NCBI GenBank assembly: GCA_910587685.1
Contig: CAJUMY010000006.1
Location: 1 to 64,000, forward strand
DNA from: an uncultured Christensenellaceae bacterium
GTDB taxonomy: Bacteria; Bacillota; Clostridia; Christensenellales; UBA3700
Direction of reading: 5' to 3'
Length of the DNA stretch: 64,000 nucleotides
This document shows, in pieces, positions 33,197-42,340 of the stretch (the stretch's first letter is position 1; each line of letters begins with the position of its first letter). Both the position numbers and the translations under genes were made by a program. The notes below the pieces were generated by a model. That model was not told the DNA's origin. It ran no database searches and saw only the letters and a list, made by a program, of their open reading frames with translations.

Positions 33197-34992
33197 TCGT
33201 AGCACCTTCCGAGTTTATTTGCCCGACAGCCGTTACACTTGCCTTTACACGAAGGAGTAACTATCGCTTCATACGCCTTCTTCCTCTCCGATAAAAGATA
33301 TCCTTTATCTACGCCGTTATCGATATTGTCCCACGGCAAAATATCGCTTTCCTCAAAACCTCCGACGTACTCATCCAACGTCAATCCCTCTTCGCTCATA
33401 GCCTCGACCCAGTTTTCGAAGTTGAAACGTTCGCTCCACGCTTCGAAACGCGATCCTTTTTTATACGCTCTCTCTATAACTCGGCAAAGTCTCCTGTCTC
33501 CTCTCGCAAGCGCCGCTTCGATAATAGATGTATAGGCGTCGTGATAGCTGTAGCGAACGTTAGCAAGCTTTGCAAGCTCGCCTTTTAGATAGTTCTGCTT
33601 TTCGCACATCTCTTCCAACGTTATCTGCCTTTCCCATTGGAACGGCGTCAAAGGTTTCGGAACGAATACCGCCGTCGAAAGCGATATTCTCGGTCTCTTA
33701 TTTCTGTCTCCGTACTTGAAGAATATATCCTGCGTCCTCTTAACGATCTCAACGATACCTCTAAGGTCTTCCTTCGTCTCCGTCGGAAGCCCTATCATGA
33801 AATAGAGTTTTACGCCCTTATACCCCTGCTCCGCGGCTATCTTCATAGTATCGTCGATATTCGCGTCGGTAACGTTCTTATTGATGACGTCTCTAAGTCT
33901 CTGCGTACCTGCTTCCGGAGCGAACGTCAACGAGCCTTTCCTCGAATCCTCGCTGAACTTACCGCTGAAAGAATCGAGTCTCAAAGACGGAAGCGAAAGC
34001 GAAGCGTTCCTTTCCTTTACTATCGGACGAAGCTCCTCGATAAGAGCGTCGAGTTCGCTGTAATCGCCCGTGCTCAAACTCGCGAGACTAAGTTCGTTAT
34101 AGCCGGTACTATCGAGTATCTCCGCGGCGTGACGAAGTACCGTATCCTTCTTCCTTTCGCGTATAGGACGATAATAAAAACACGCCTGACAGAATCTGCA
34201 ACCGTTGGCGCAGCCTCTGTAAAGTTCGAGAACGCCTCTATCATGTACTATCTCTATGTTCGGCACGAGTATCTTTGTCGGGAAATACGCCTTATCGAGA
34301 TCCTTGACGACACTCCTCACAACTTTGTCCGTCGTGAAAGAGACGATTTTGTTACCTTCGCCGTATATCGGTTTCGTTATACTCGGAACGTACATACCGT
34401 TTACTCCGACGAGCGACTTCAAAAATTCTTTCTTGCTTATTCCGTCCCTTTTCGCCCTCTCGTATCTCAAAGTCAGATCCTTGAGATTGACCTCGCCTTC
34501 TCCTACGAGTATGACGTCGAAAAAATCCGCGAACGGCTCGCCGTTCACCGCGCACATACCGCCTGCGATAACGAGCGGTCCGTCCTCTCCTCTCTCGTCC
34601 GCTCTAAACGGTATTCCCGCAAGCTCGAGCATAAAAAGAACGTTCGTATATATCATCTCATAACCGATAGAAAAGCCCACTATGTCGAAATCGGCAAGCT
34701 CTCTCTTCGTTTCGAGCGAAAAAAGCGAAAGAGCATTTTCCCTCATCTTGTCCGCCATATCGTCCTCGGGAGCGAAACATCTCTCGCATATCACGTTATC
34801 GGTATCGTTGAGCATATGGTAGAGTATTCTCATACCGATATTGCTCATACCGACTTCATAGACGTCGGGAAAGCAAAGACAAACCCTGATATCACAAGGC
34901 TTGTCCATATTCGGGAGATTGAATTCGCCTCCCATATATCTCGACGGCTTATTCACGTCGAAGAGTACGTTACGAAGAAGTTCGTTTTTCAT
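33193..34992 (-). CDS. TIGR03960 family B12-binding-domain radical SAM protein
   Basis: A 599-residue radical SAM enzyme. The N-terminal region has FPDVYEVGMSNIGMRILYHML and a cobalamin-binding-like fold. The iron-sulfur cluster motif is YRGCANGCRFCQACFYYRP (CxxxCxxC). SLSLPSLRLDSFS and LTFAPEAGTQRLRDVINK follow, all diagnostic of this family. The C-terminal end has a four-cysteine cluster (CKGKCNGCRANKLGRC) that may bind metal. The ATG at 34992 shares one base with the ROK stop (TGATG). Substrate unknown; coupling to DUF2344 and RNase G suggests an RNA-related reaction. Confidence 0.92.
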   Translation of the reverse strand: MKNELLRNVLFDVNKPSRYMGGEFNLPNMDKPCDIRVCLCFPDVYEVGMSNIGMRILYHMLNDTDNVICERCFAPEDDMADKMRENALSLFSLETKRELADFDIVGFSIGYEMIYTNVLFMLELAGIPFRADERGEDGPLVIAGGMCAVNGEPFADFFDVILVGEGEVNLKDLTLRYERAKRDGISKKEFLKSLVGVNGMYVPSITKPIYGEGNKIVSFTTDKVVRSVVKDLDKAYFPTKILVPNIEIVHDRGVLELYRGCANGCRFCQACFYYRPIRERKKDTVLRHAAEILDSTGYNELSLASLSTGDYSELDALIEELRPIVKERNASLSLPSLRLDSFSGKFSEDSRKGSLTFAPEAGTQRLRDVINKNVTDANIDDTMKIAAEQGYKGVKLYFMIGLPTETKEDLRGIVEIVKRTQDIFFKYGDRNKRPRISLSTAVFVPKPLTPFQWERQITLEEMCEKQNYLKGELAKLANVRYSYHDAYTSIIEAALARGDRRLCRVIERAYKKGSRFEAWSERFNFENWVEAMSEEGLTLDEYVGGFEESDILPWDNIDNGVDKGYLLSERKKAYEAIVTPSCKGKCNGCRANKLGRCYE

Positions 34993-35936
34993 CACATCAC
35001 TAGAGCCGCCGCTCCGATAATTCCCGCGTCGTTGCCCAACGAAGCCGGCACTACGTCTATCTCGGGATAAAATCCGCTGATCGCGATATAGTTATCAAGA
35101 TAACGCTTTATAGGCGCGGTAAGACGCTCTTTTTCATGCGAAATGCCTCCGCCTATTACGAATACTTCGGGATGAAGTACGTTGCCGAGACCTATGAGTC
35201 CCACCGAGACGTAAGATATATATTCGTCGACGACCTCCTGTCCCGCTCTGTCTCCTCTTTCCGCGGCTATGAACGCGGTCCTGCCGCTTACCTTTCCCTT
35301 TTCCTTGAACACGTCGTGCATGAGCGACGTAGGATTCTTAGCCATCGCAAGTTTGGTCTGACGAATCAGCGCCGTCGCAGAAGCGTACTGCTCCCAGCAT
35401 CCGTGTCCGTTGCACGCGCAAGGAAGTCCGTGCATATTGATTATCATGTGTCCCGCCTCCGCTCCCGCGGAACCGTTGCCCTCAATCAGCTTTCCGTCGA
35501 TGATTATACCGGCGCCCACTCCGGTGCCGAGCGTTACCATGATAACGTCGCTCTTTCCTTTCGCCGCGCCGAAACGCTGCTCGCCCAAAGCGGCGCAGTT
35601 AGCGTCGTTACTGATCCTTACTGGCATTTTGAAATATTTGTGGAATTCTTCGACCACGTTGACGTTACGCCAACCGATATTGACCGCGCTCGTAACGATA
35701 CCTTTTTTGGAATCGGCAACTCCCGGAATACCTATGCCGATACCCGAAAGATCGTTTTCTTTAATAGAAAGTTCCAAAAGAAGCTCTTTGATGAGCGTCG
35801 CCATATTGCTCACCATTACGGAAAACCCCGAACTGCTGTCGGTCGCTATCGCTCTGTTGATAAGTATCTCTCCGTTTTCGTTGACGATGCCTACCTTTAT
35901 ACTCATTCCGCCTATATCAATACCTGCGTAATACAT
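34992..35936 (-). CDS. glcK: ROK-family glucokinase
   Basis: A 314-residue sugar kinase that makes glucose-6-phosphate from ATP and glucose. Visible are the phosphate-binding loop AGIDIGGMSIKVGIV, the catalytic Asp in RISNDANCAALGEQ, VTLGTGVGAGIIIDG, EAGHMIINMHGLPCACNGHGCWEQYAS with the zinc-binding His/Cys cluster typical of ROK, and a late GGGIS. There is no helix-turn-helix domain, so it is a kinase and not a ROK repressor. First gene of the operon with the radical SAM gene, TIGR03936 and rng. Confidence 0.9.
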   Translation of the reverse strand: MYYAGIDIGGMSIKVGIVNENGEILINRAIATDSSSGFSVMVSNMATLIKELLLELSIKENDLSGIGIGIPGVADSKKGIVTSAVNIGWRNVNVVEEFHKYFKMPVRISNDANCAALGEQRFGAAKGKSDVIMVTLGTGVGAGIIIDGKLIEGNGSAGAEAGHMIINMHGLPCACNGHGCWEQYASATALIRQTKLAMAKNPTSLMHDVFKEKGKVSGRTAFIAAERGDRAGQEVVDEYISYVSVGLIGLGNVLHPEVFVIGGGISHEKERLTAPIKRYLDNYIAISGFYPEIDVVPASLGNDAGIIGAAALVM

Positions 35937-35967
35937 ATCTACCCTTCCTTCGGAATTAATTTATTAC

Positions 35968-35996
35968 ATTTTAACACAAAGCGCAGGATTTTTCAA
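35968..35996 (-). promoter_or_regulatory. Promoter of the ROK - radical SAM - rng operon
   Basis: TTGAAA (35996-35991), a 17-base spacer and TAAAAT (35973-35968). Confidence 0.7.
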
Positions 35997-36154
35997 CTTG
36001 CTCGGTATCTTTTTCTCGCTTTTATTATATAAAATGCGTTTTTATTTTAATAACCGCCGTTTATCTCGCTATATATGAAACGTTATCGCTCGCGTCTTAG
36101 TCTCCGCCTAAGGAGCGAATAGCGAAAGATACGTCTTCAAGCTCCCGCGTCATA

Positions 36155-36997
36155 TTATCGATATTCTCTTCTCACGTCCTTATAGCGCGTCGAGAGCTCG
36201 TTATTCATAACTATATCTTTAATCTCGCTCTCGCCGAGAACGTCTATTTCTTTCATATCGCGATCGAGTATGTGGAAAGTAACTATCCTGTTAGGTTTGA
36301 CAACTTCGAGAAAACGGAAAAGTTCCGCGTCTTCCGATATGCCTATATGCGAAAATTCGATAGCATCAACGGTACTTTTAACAAAAGCTACGTTCGACAT
36401 AATATGCACGTACATCTCTTTTTCCGTTCCCGAAATTGCGCCGCACATCAAAAATACAGCCATAACGCCAAGGCTCAGATTGAACTCGAAAAAAGCCGAA
36501 ACGATAGAAAGCGCAAGTAAAATAACGGAAAAAACTATTCCCGATATACGCAGAGCCCGCAAAGTTTTCATCTTCTTTTTCGAAAGCGACAGCGCGACTC
36601 TCGCGCCGTCCAACGGGAATACCGGTATCATATTGAAAAGAGCCAGCATAAGATTAGCCTGCATAAAATCAAGCGTGTAGTGATACGCTTCGGGAATAAG
36701 CCACCAAAGCGCGACGGTAACTATTGCGAATAGAAGACTTACGATAGGTCCCGCAAGAGCGATGAGCAGACTGTCCGATCTTGAAATATCCTCGCCGCCT
36801 TTGAGCACCGCGCCGTACGGCATAAGAACTATACGTCTCATCTTATAGCCCCTTATATCCGCCATTCTCGCGTGAGCCACCTCGTGAACGAGCGCCGCCG
36901 AAAGACTCGCAAGAAATGCAAAACCCCTCCCCGCTATCAGATATACGATACCCGTCAGCAGAAAGAGGGGATGCACTCTAAGTGAAAAATTTTTCAC
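36155..36997 (-). CDS. spoIVFB: SpoIVFB-type site-2 metalloprotease (M50)
   Basis: A 281-residue intramembrane protease. In Bacillus, SpoIVFB cuts pro-sigma-K in the mother cell during sporulation. The zinc motif is LVHEVAHARM (His38, Glu39, His42) in the second membrane segment and FPLDGARV (Asp130) gives the third ligand. About six membrane segments are followed by a cytoplasmic CBS-like C-terminal domain (about 210-281; GISEDAELFRFLEVVKPN). The GTG start at 36997 is chosen because it overlaps the upstream stop as GTGA and gives the usual short N-terminus (KNFSLRVHPLF); longer starts run into the upstream gene. It follows minD-minE as in other clostridia. Confidence 0.88.
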   Translation of the reverse strand: MKNFSLRVHPLFLLTGIVYLIAGRGFAFLASLSAALVHEVAHARMADIRGYKMRRIVLMPYGAVLKGGEDISRSDSLLIALAGPIVSLLFAIVTVALWWLIPEAYHYTLDFMQANLMLALFNMIPVFPLDGARVALSLSKKKMKTLRALRISGIVFSVILLALSIVSAFFEFNLSLGVMAVFLMCGAISGTEKEMYVHIMSNVAFVKSTVDAIEFSHIGISEDAELFRFLEVVKPNRIVTFHILDRDMKEIDVLGESEIKDIVMNNELSTRYKDVRREYR

Positions 36998-37212
36998 CCT
37001 ATGATCGAAAGAGCGCTCACAAGACTCGTAAGCATACCGCTCGCAACGAACCTCGTCACCAACACCGTGGTACTGATAAGCGCGCTGCATATAGTAGGCA
37101 CCAAAAGAGCGTCGAGAACGCCGAACTTACGTTTTTTGCCTATCTTTCCGACTGAAATATTGTCGTTTGGATAGGAGTAACTTTTAGATATCTTAAATTC
37201 GTCATATTTCAT
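36994..37212 (-). CDS. Small membrane protein in the SpoIVFA position
   Basis: A 72-residue protein with a charged start (MKYDEFKISKSYSYP) and one or two hydrophobic segments (LDALLVPTICSALISTTVLVTRFVASGMLTS). GAGAGG lies 8 bases before the ATG at 37212. It sits exactly where Bacillota usually encode SpoIVFA, the regulator of SpoIVFB, and its stop overlaps the spoIVFB start. It lacks the M23 peptidase-like domain of SpoIVFA, so it is either a much-reduced form or a different partner. Confidence 0.6.
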   Translation of the reverse strand: MKYDEFKISKSYSYPNDNISVGKIGKKRKFGVLDALLVPTICSALISTTVLVTRFVASGMLTSLVSALSIIG

Positions 37213-37269
37213 AATATACACCTCTCACTCTATAGGTATTCGCATACTCCCGAATATATGACGAAATTA

Positions 37270-37512
37270 TCAGTTCTTGGCAATTTTAGGAGGGCTTATT
37301 TTACTTGCGATAGCGTCTATTCTCACGTCGAAACTACCCGATTCGTTAACCTTTATATCAATATCGAGCGTCTTCAATTCCATATAGCTCGTAAGCGCCC
37401 TTTCGAGATCGCTTCTAAGCATCCCCGCAACGTCGCTCCCTACTCCTATTTTATCGCCGAGCAGTACTCTTTCGAGTCGCCTGTACGCATACCTTGTTAC
37501 ACGTTCTCTCAT
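37270..37512 (-). CDS. minE: Cell division topological specificity factor MinE
   Basis: An 80-residue protein with the MinE pattern: an N-terminal helix rich in Arg (YAYRRLERVLLGDKIG), then MLRSDLERALTSYMEL, which contacts MinD, and a C-terminal beta part (DIDIKVNESGSFDVRIDAIASKI). MinE stimulates the MinD ATPase and so places the division site. It begins directly after the minD stop. MinC is not encoded in the window. Confidence 0.85.
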   Translation of the reverse strand: MRERVTRYAYRRLERVLLGDKIGVGSDVAGMLRSDLERALTSYMELKTLDIDIKVNESGSFDVRIDAIASKISPPKIAKN

Positions 37513-38307
37513 TTAAGCGTTCCTCTTGAGTTTTAATCTTATCTTGCCCAATAGACCCCTGTATTTCGAAGTGCAGTCGTATATCCGTCTTTTGCCGTTG
37601 ACGATATTCGACACAATGAGCGAAAACGAATCTTTCGATTCGCCCGACTGCTCTCCTAGCCGCCCGAGCTGAGAATATATGCCGATATAGTCGTCCTCCG
37701 GAATAGCGCCTATAGGCGTGATTTTCAACAATTTAGCGACCTCGCCGACGTCCATCATCTCGCCGTCGATGACCAGATCTCCGCGTATACGGTTGACTAT
37801 AACGCTGACGGAGTTGAGTTCGTAACTCGACAAAAGAGCTATGACTTTATCAGCGTCGCGTATCGAAGAAACCTGCGGAGTAGTCACTACCACGGCTTCG
37901 TTAGCCGCAGACACTGCCCTATGGAATCCGCCCTCTATACCCGCCGGGCAGTCTATGAGAATATAATCGAAATGCGAATCCAATCTTCCGACTAGATTTC
38001 TGAAATTTTTAGAGCCTATATCTTCGCTGTTGTATGCGTGCGCCGACGGCATTATCATGAGCATGCCGCTCTCGTCGTACGGTATTAGCGCCTGACTTAT
38101 CCTGCATTTTCCTTCGAGCACGTCCGCCATATCGTATACCGCTTTATTTTCTATGCCGAGCACAACGTCAAGATTATTAAGACCTACGTCGCCGTCGATG
38201 AGCAACGTCTTATGACCTCTCTTTGCAAGAAATATTCCTATATTGGCGGTGACCGTCGTCTTCCCGACGCCGCCTTTTCCGGAAGTTATCACTATCCTTC
38301 TCGCCAT
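37513..38307 (-). CDS. minD: Septum site-determining ATPase MinD
   Basis: A 264-residue ParA-type ATPase that binds the membrane and controls where the Z-ring forms. The deviant Walker A box ITSGKGGVGKTTVTANIG is at residues 7-24; DGDVGLNNLDVVLG and DYILIDCPAGIEGG follow. The C-terminus (YRGLLGKIRLKLKRNA) is the amphipathic membrane-targeting helix. GGAGG precedes the ATG. It is first in the minD-minE-membrane protein-spoIVFB run. Confidence 0.95.
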   Translation of the reverse strand: MARRIVITSGKGGVGKTTVTANIGIFLAKRGHKTLLIDGDVGLNNLDVVLGIENKAVYDMADVLEGKCRISQALIPYDESGMLMIMPSAHAYNSEDIGSKNFRNLVGRLDSHFDYILIDCPAGIEGGFHRAVSAANEAVVVTTPQVSSIRDADKVIALLSSYELNSVSVIVNRIRGDLVIDGEMMDVGEVAKLLKITPIGAIPEDDYIGIYSQLGRLGEQSGESKDSFSLIVSNIVNGKRRIYDCTSKYRGLLGKIRLKLKRNA

Positions 38308-38543
38308 ATTCTATCCTCCGTTTTTCGCTCTCATAATTATAAAATAGTCAAATCTGATATTTTTAGCTCAAAATATACAATCGTGACGCATTTTGTAAAA
38401 GAAATACAAATTCCGTATCCCAAATATCTAAGTGACCGAGGATCGGCGATATAAAACTCCGAAACGTATCCTTCAAAATCAATATCAGTTTCAACGTAAA
38501 GTAGCTACGCCTTCGTTATACGCCGTAATTACGTAAAATAAAA
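38308..38543. other. Region between the mreB terminator and minD
   Basis: No gene seen. A TATAAT-like box on the minus strand near 38337-38342 could serve minD, but no good -35 is paired with it. Confidence 0.35.
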
Positions 38544-38566
38544 AGTCGGCGGATATTCCGCCGACT
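38544..38566 (-). terminator. Terminator of maf-mreB
   Basis: A 10-bp perfect stem AGTCGGCGGA / TCCGCCGACT followed on the minus strand by TTTTTATTTT. Confidence 0.85.
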
Positions 38567-38630
38567 GATAAAACAAAACAAAAATCGCTTTTCTATAATA
38601 TAAAATTCGATTCCTATAAATATGGCTTTC

Positions 38631-39635
38631 CTATTTTAGATTTTTGATATTGAGCATATTAGCGAGCCTGTTCTTATTGTAGAAAAACGCCGCGCCGCCG
38701 TTGATAACGGCGTTTTCGGGATCGTCGAGTCTTGAGACTTTTATGAGCAACTTGTTCTGAAGATACGTATCGAGCCCCGAAATCAAAGAGCCTCCTCCCG
38801 AAAGGAATATTCCGTTATTGAATATTTCCTCCGCGTAAGCGTTGGGTATCATGAACGTCACCGTCTCGATAACTTCAGCTATCTTATCTATTGCGGGTCT
38901 GATGGCTTCCATCAACTCTCCCGCGCTTATCCTCACGGTTTTGGGCTTGCCGTCGATAATGTTGCGTCCGCTTACGCTCGCGATGGATGCGTCGTTATCG
39001 AACATGCTCGCTATTCCCGTCTTGAGTTTTTCTATATTGTGTCCTTGGACTGCAATTCTGTATTTGTCTGTAATATAATCGCTTATCAGTCTGTTCATTT
39101 CGTCGCCGCCTATATCGACGCTGCAGCCCGCTTCTATACCGTTCGTAGACATTACGGAAACCTCGCTCTTGCCGGCGCCAATATCTACCAGTAAACTCGC
39201 AGTATCTGCTCTGTTATGACTAACGGCTATAGGAGACTCCACAACAGTCACGTCGCTGGCGCCAGCTCTATGCAAAACGTGTTCCACGTCTATCTTTTCG
39301 GCGTTCGTCAGTCCAGAAGATACGCAGGCGAATACCGTTATCCTCGGCTTTAACAAAGGCTTGTCGCCTATAAGGCTCGCGAATATTTCCTTGAACATAT
39401 ATATCGCGCCGTTCTCGTGAGCGATAGCTCCGCCCTTTATAGGATATACTATCTGCAAATTCTCAGCCTTTGTAAGACGCGACTTCGCGCTTCTTCCCCA
39501 CGCCACGAAATCCGCCTTGTTCCTATTGCTTTCGGCGACGACTATCGTCGGCTCTTTGATCACGACTCCGCTGTCCTTTTTGAGTACCGTTATATTCTTA
39601 CTTCCTATGTCTATTACCAATTCGAGTTTAGCCAT
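38631..39635 (-). CDS. mreB: MreB/Mbl-type rod-shape actin homologue
   Basis: A 334-residue bacterial actin that guides lateral wall synthesis. ATP-site features are VIDIGSKNITVL at the start, the phosphate-2 loop LLVDIGAGKSEVSVMS, and NGIFLSGGGSLISGLDTYL near the end. VVESPIAVSHNRA and AGCSVDIGGDEMNRLISDYI are typical MreB segments. The sequence departs from standard MreB in places (for instance GSKN where GTAN is usual), so it may be a diverged paralogue; mreC and mreD are not next to it. Its start overlaps maf by 8 bp. Confidence 0.88.
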   Translation of the reverse strand: MAKLELVIDIGSKNITVLKKDSGVVIKEPTIVVAESNRNKADFVAWGRSAKSRLTKAENLQIVYPIKGGAIAHENGAIYMFKEIFASLIGDKPLLKPRITVFACVSSGLTNAEKIDVEHVLHRAGASDVTVVESPIAVSHNRADTASLLVDIGAGKSEVSVMSTNGIEAGCSVDIGGDEMNRLISDYITDKYRIAVQGHNIEKLKTGIASMFDNDASIASVSGRNIIDGKPKTVRISAGELMEAIRPAIDKIAEVIETVTFMIPNAYAEEIFNNGIFLSGGGSLISGLDTYLQNKLLIKVSRLDDPENAVINGGAAFFYNKNRLANMLNIKNLK

Positions 39636-40191
39636 CGTTACCCTCCGATATTCTCTCTATCTCTTGCTTTAATCTTTCCGTCGGCAATCCCACTATATTC
39701 GAATAACTGCCTTCGTATCTCTCTATGATATCGCCGTCCTGTATTCCGTATGCTCCCGCCTTATCCATCGGCGAACCCGTCTCTATGTACGCGTCTATTT
39801 CGCTATCGCCGAGATCTCTCATAAATACGGCGCTTCGAACGTAAAACGTCCTTTCTATCCCGTTAAGATAGAGACATACGCCCGTATAGACGAAATGCTT
39901 TCGCCCTTTGAGTTCATAGAGCATACGCCGCGCGTCGGACACGTTTCTCGGCTTATTGTAGTACTTGCCGTCGAAATACACTATAGTGTCCGCGCCTATA
40001 ACGAGAGTATTTTGCGGAGCGGAATATACGATTGGCTCTATCTTACGCTTTGCAAGATTCATAACGGCAAGATGCGGCTGTCTATAGTGAAGAGTCTCAT
40101 CTACGTTCTGCGGCAAAACGTCAAAATCTTTAACTATACTTTGCAATAATTCTATTCTTCTCGGCGATCCCGACGCTAAAATAACTCGCAT
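39628..40191 (-). CDS. maf: Maf-type nucleotide pyrophosphatase
   Basis: A 187-residue house-cleaning enzyme that hydrolyses non-canonical nucleotides (dTTP/UTP type). It has ILASGSPRRIELLQ at the start, VIGADTIVYFDGKYYNKPRN with the catalytic Asp, and DKAGAYGIQD followed by GSYSNIVGLPTE. Next to mreB as in Bacillus, where maf is linked with septum formation. First gene of a two-gene operon. Confidence 0.95.
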   Translation of the reverse strand: MRVILASGSPRRIELLQSIVKDFDVLPQNVDETLHYRQPHLAVMNLAKRKIEPIVYSAPQNTLVIGADTIVYFDGKYYNKPRNVSDARRMLYELKGRKHFVYTGVCLYLNGIERTFYVRSAVFMRDLGDSEIDAYIETGSPMDKAGAYGIQDGDIIERYEGSYSNIVGLPTERLKQEIERISEGNDG

Positions 40192-40230
40192 AACTCAAAA
40201 CTCTTCTCCCGATAAACGTATTCTAAATAT

Positions 40231-40258
40231 ATTTTATCACAAAAAGACGCAATGTAAA
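40231..40258 (-). promoter_or_regulatory. Promoter of maf-mreB
   Basis: TTTACA (40258-40253), a 16-base spacer and TAAAAT (40236-40231). Confidence 0.55.
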
Positions 40259-40273
40259 AACCTTTTATATCAA

Positions 40274-40301
40274 AAAGCCTTGCTTTTTTCGGCAAGGCTT
40301 T
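40274..40301 (-). terminator. Terminator of the Ppx/GppA gene
   Basis: A 10-bp stem AAAGCCTTGC / GCAAGGCTTT followed by T residues on the minus strand. Confidence 0.8.
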
Positions 40302-40322
40302 GATTTTATTTTCGCTCATCTA

Positions 40323-41828
40323 TCAAAGTATCTGAAGATTCTTTCTGTAACTTCTCTTGAAGTCGTTGGAACAGGTAAGCGCGTCCTTTATCTCAAGAGA
40401 ACAGTCGCCGTCGGCTTCCGTCTTCATTATCACGCTGTCGCCTAGCACGTCGCAGGTAATATTCTTGATAACTCCGCTCATGCTCCTGTCGAAACTCTCG
40501 GCAATACGCAATATTACTCCGAGCTTCATTATAGCGTCCTTATCGTCGTCGGTAAGGATATCTCTGTACTTGAGAAGCTCCGACTGGTCGAACGAGCCCT
40601 TTCTATGCAGAGAAGCTACGAAGCCCGCCATGATAAGATCCTTATGCGATATTCCGTAAAGATTGGAATTGAGTATCATATAACACGAATGTTTATGATG
40701 ATCGTAATATTTGATCCTATTGCCCGTATCGTGAAGCATCGCCGCTGTCCTCAAAACCTTTACGTACATTCTCGGCAGTTTGTGCAAAACCTTGAGCTGT
40801 TTGAAGAGCTGTATCGAAAGGTTGTAGACGTGCTCCGCGTGAGGAATATTCTCGTCGAAGTTATGTAATATGGTGTATATGCTGTGTCCGAGTATATCCG
40901 TAAGCGGCTTTTCGTTAGTCGAAGGTACCGCGTATTTGAACATAGCGCCTTCTCTGAGTCCGCTGCCCGATATGACTATCTCCTCGAGTCCCAAATACTT
41001 CTCTATAGCGTTGATGCACGCAAGCGCCGACGGGAATATATCCGCTCTGACGCTCGAAAGCCCCTTTATCTTCATCGTCTTGTCAAGATCGAGAACCTTG
41101 ATATGATTATATAGAGAAATAAAATCGTCCTTTCCTATAACGTAATTGTGCGCCATATCTAAAGGATATTTTCTAGTCATACGGCTGATCTTTCCTAGAT
41201 TTCTAAACGAACCGCCGACGCCGATAAGCCTTATTTCGGGGTCTATCTGCTTCATCCATTCTATCTTGTCCAACTCGGAGAGTATGAACTCCTCTATCTT
41301 CTTAACTCTCTCTTCGGGACGAAGCTCCTCTTCTTTGAACATCTCTGTCAGAGTCACCGCTCCGTAAGGAATAGTCGTGTGTCCTAAAAGATTCTTTCTG
41401 TTGTAGTAGATCAAATTGATACTGCCGCCGCCGATATCCATTATAAGACCCTTTGGAATATCCATCGAGTTGATAACGCCCTGATATACGAGCTGAGCTT
41501 CCTCGTCCGAATCTAGCACCTTTAGCTTACAAGTCGCCGCCACTTCGTCCAAAAATCCTCTTTGATTCTTCGCCTTGCGTACCGCCGCGGTCGCGTAGGC
41601 GTATATTCTGTCAATTCCGTTAGCGTCGCACAATCTTCTGAAAAGTTTGAGCGTTTTTATCGTTTGAGCTATTCGGACGGGTTTCAAAAATCCGTCCTGC
41701 ATATCCTGCGCAAGCCGTACGGACTCCTTCAATTCGTCGAATACAGCGAAAAATCCGCCTTCTAGTATATTGACCAATACCAGCCGCGCCGAATTCGAAC
41801 CCAAATCTATGATCGCTATTTTTTCCAT
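40323..41828 (-). CDS. ppx: Ppx/GppA-family exopolyphosphatase
   Basis: A 501-residue enzyme that removes terminal phosphate from polyphosphate or from pppGpp. The N-terminal actin-like fold has IAIIDLGSNSARLVLVN, ATAAVRKAKNQRGFL, SDEEAQLVYQGV and GLIMDIGGGSINLIYY. The C-terminal part (about 310-501) is an HD-type domain with AAMLHDTGNRIKYYDHHKHSCYMILNS. Both parts are present, as in long Ppx proteins. It has its own promoter and terminator. Which substrate is used cannot be told from the sequence. Confidence 0.92.
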   Translation of the reverse strand: MEKIAIIDLGSNSARLVLVNILEGGFFAVFDELKESVRLAQDMQDGFLKPVRIAQTIKTLKLFRRLCDANGIDRIYAYATAAVRKAKNQRGFLDEVAATCKLKVLDSDEEAQLVYQGVINSMDIPKGLIMDIGGGSINLIYYNRKNLLGHTTIPYGAVTLTEMFKEEELRPEERVKKIEEFILSELDKIEWMKQIDPEIRLIGVGGSFRNLGKISRMTRKYPLDMAHNYVIGKDDFISLYNHIKVLDLDKTMKIKGLSSVRADIFPSALACINAIEKYLGLEEIVISGSGLREGAMFKYAVPSTNEKPLTDILGHSIYTILHNFDENIPHAEHVYNLSIQLFKQLKVLHKLPRMYVKVLRTAAMLHDTGNRIKYYDHHKHSCYMILNSNLYGISHKDLIMAGFVASLHRKGSFDQSELLKYRDILTDDDKDAIMKLGVILRIAESFDRSMSGVIKNITCDVLGDSVIMKTEADGDCSLEIKDALTCSNDFKRSYRKNLQIL

Positions 41829-41880
41829 ATCGTTCTCCTGATTTCTTTTTCTTAATTAAACTTTTTACTTCATTAACACA

Positions 41881-41909
41881 AGTATAACATATTAATTTAC
41901 TCATTTCAA
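41881..41909 (-). promoter_or_regulatory. Promoter of the Ppx/GppA gene
   Basis: TTGAAA (41909-41904), a 17-base spacer and TATACT (41886-41881). Confidence 0.7.
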
Positions 41910-42217
41910 GATGCTTTTTTAAGATTTTGCAACATTTTATCAAATAATTTAACAAGAAAAAGTCGTTTTCATCGCCTGAATACTCTATTTTGGAAACTAT
42001 TACCTTTACTCCTTGACAAAACGTTCTTCCTTAGTTCTCTTACTCTAAGAAGACCGCCGAAGCGTTCCTACTCTCTTCGTTACGAATCATCGTATTCTTA
42101 TAATAAATAATGCTTTTTAGAAACTATAAGAGCAGAAATCCATCTTTCGATTTCTATTCAACTCTCAACTTTTTCGTGATAACGACGTTGTCATAAAAAA
42201 TACCGAACAAAAATAAT
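41910..42217. other. Intergenic region without visible gene
   Basis: AT-rich; no start-site-supported frame or strong hairpin seen. Confidence 0.4.
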
Positions 42218-42243
42218 AGACGCAAAGGCTTTGCTTTGCGTCT
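42218..42243 (-). terminator. Terminator of the lipoprotein gene at 42341-43153
   Basis: A 9-bp perfect stem AGACGCAAA / TTTGCGTCT followed on the minus strand by ATTATTTTTG. It lies about 95 bases after the stop codon. Confidence 0.65.
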
Positions 42244-42340
42244 TGATAAAAATCTTTTGATCAATATCTCAAAACGGTTGTCTTGCTTTTACTCATCTAT
42301 ACGTTTCATTATAAATACGTTCCGTTTTGAAAAATCTATC

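Noticed and set aside
33637..35070. A 477-codon plus-strand frame opposite the radical SAM gene
   Set aside because: The minus-strand protein has clear cluster and family motifs; the plus frame has an Arg/Tyr-rich composition typical of antisense reading.
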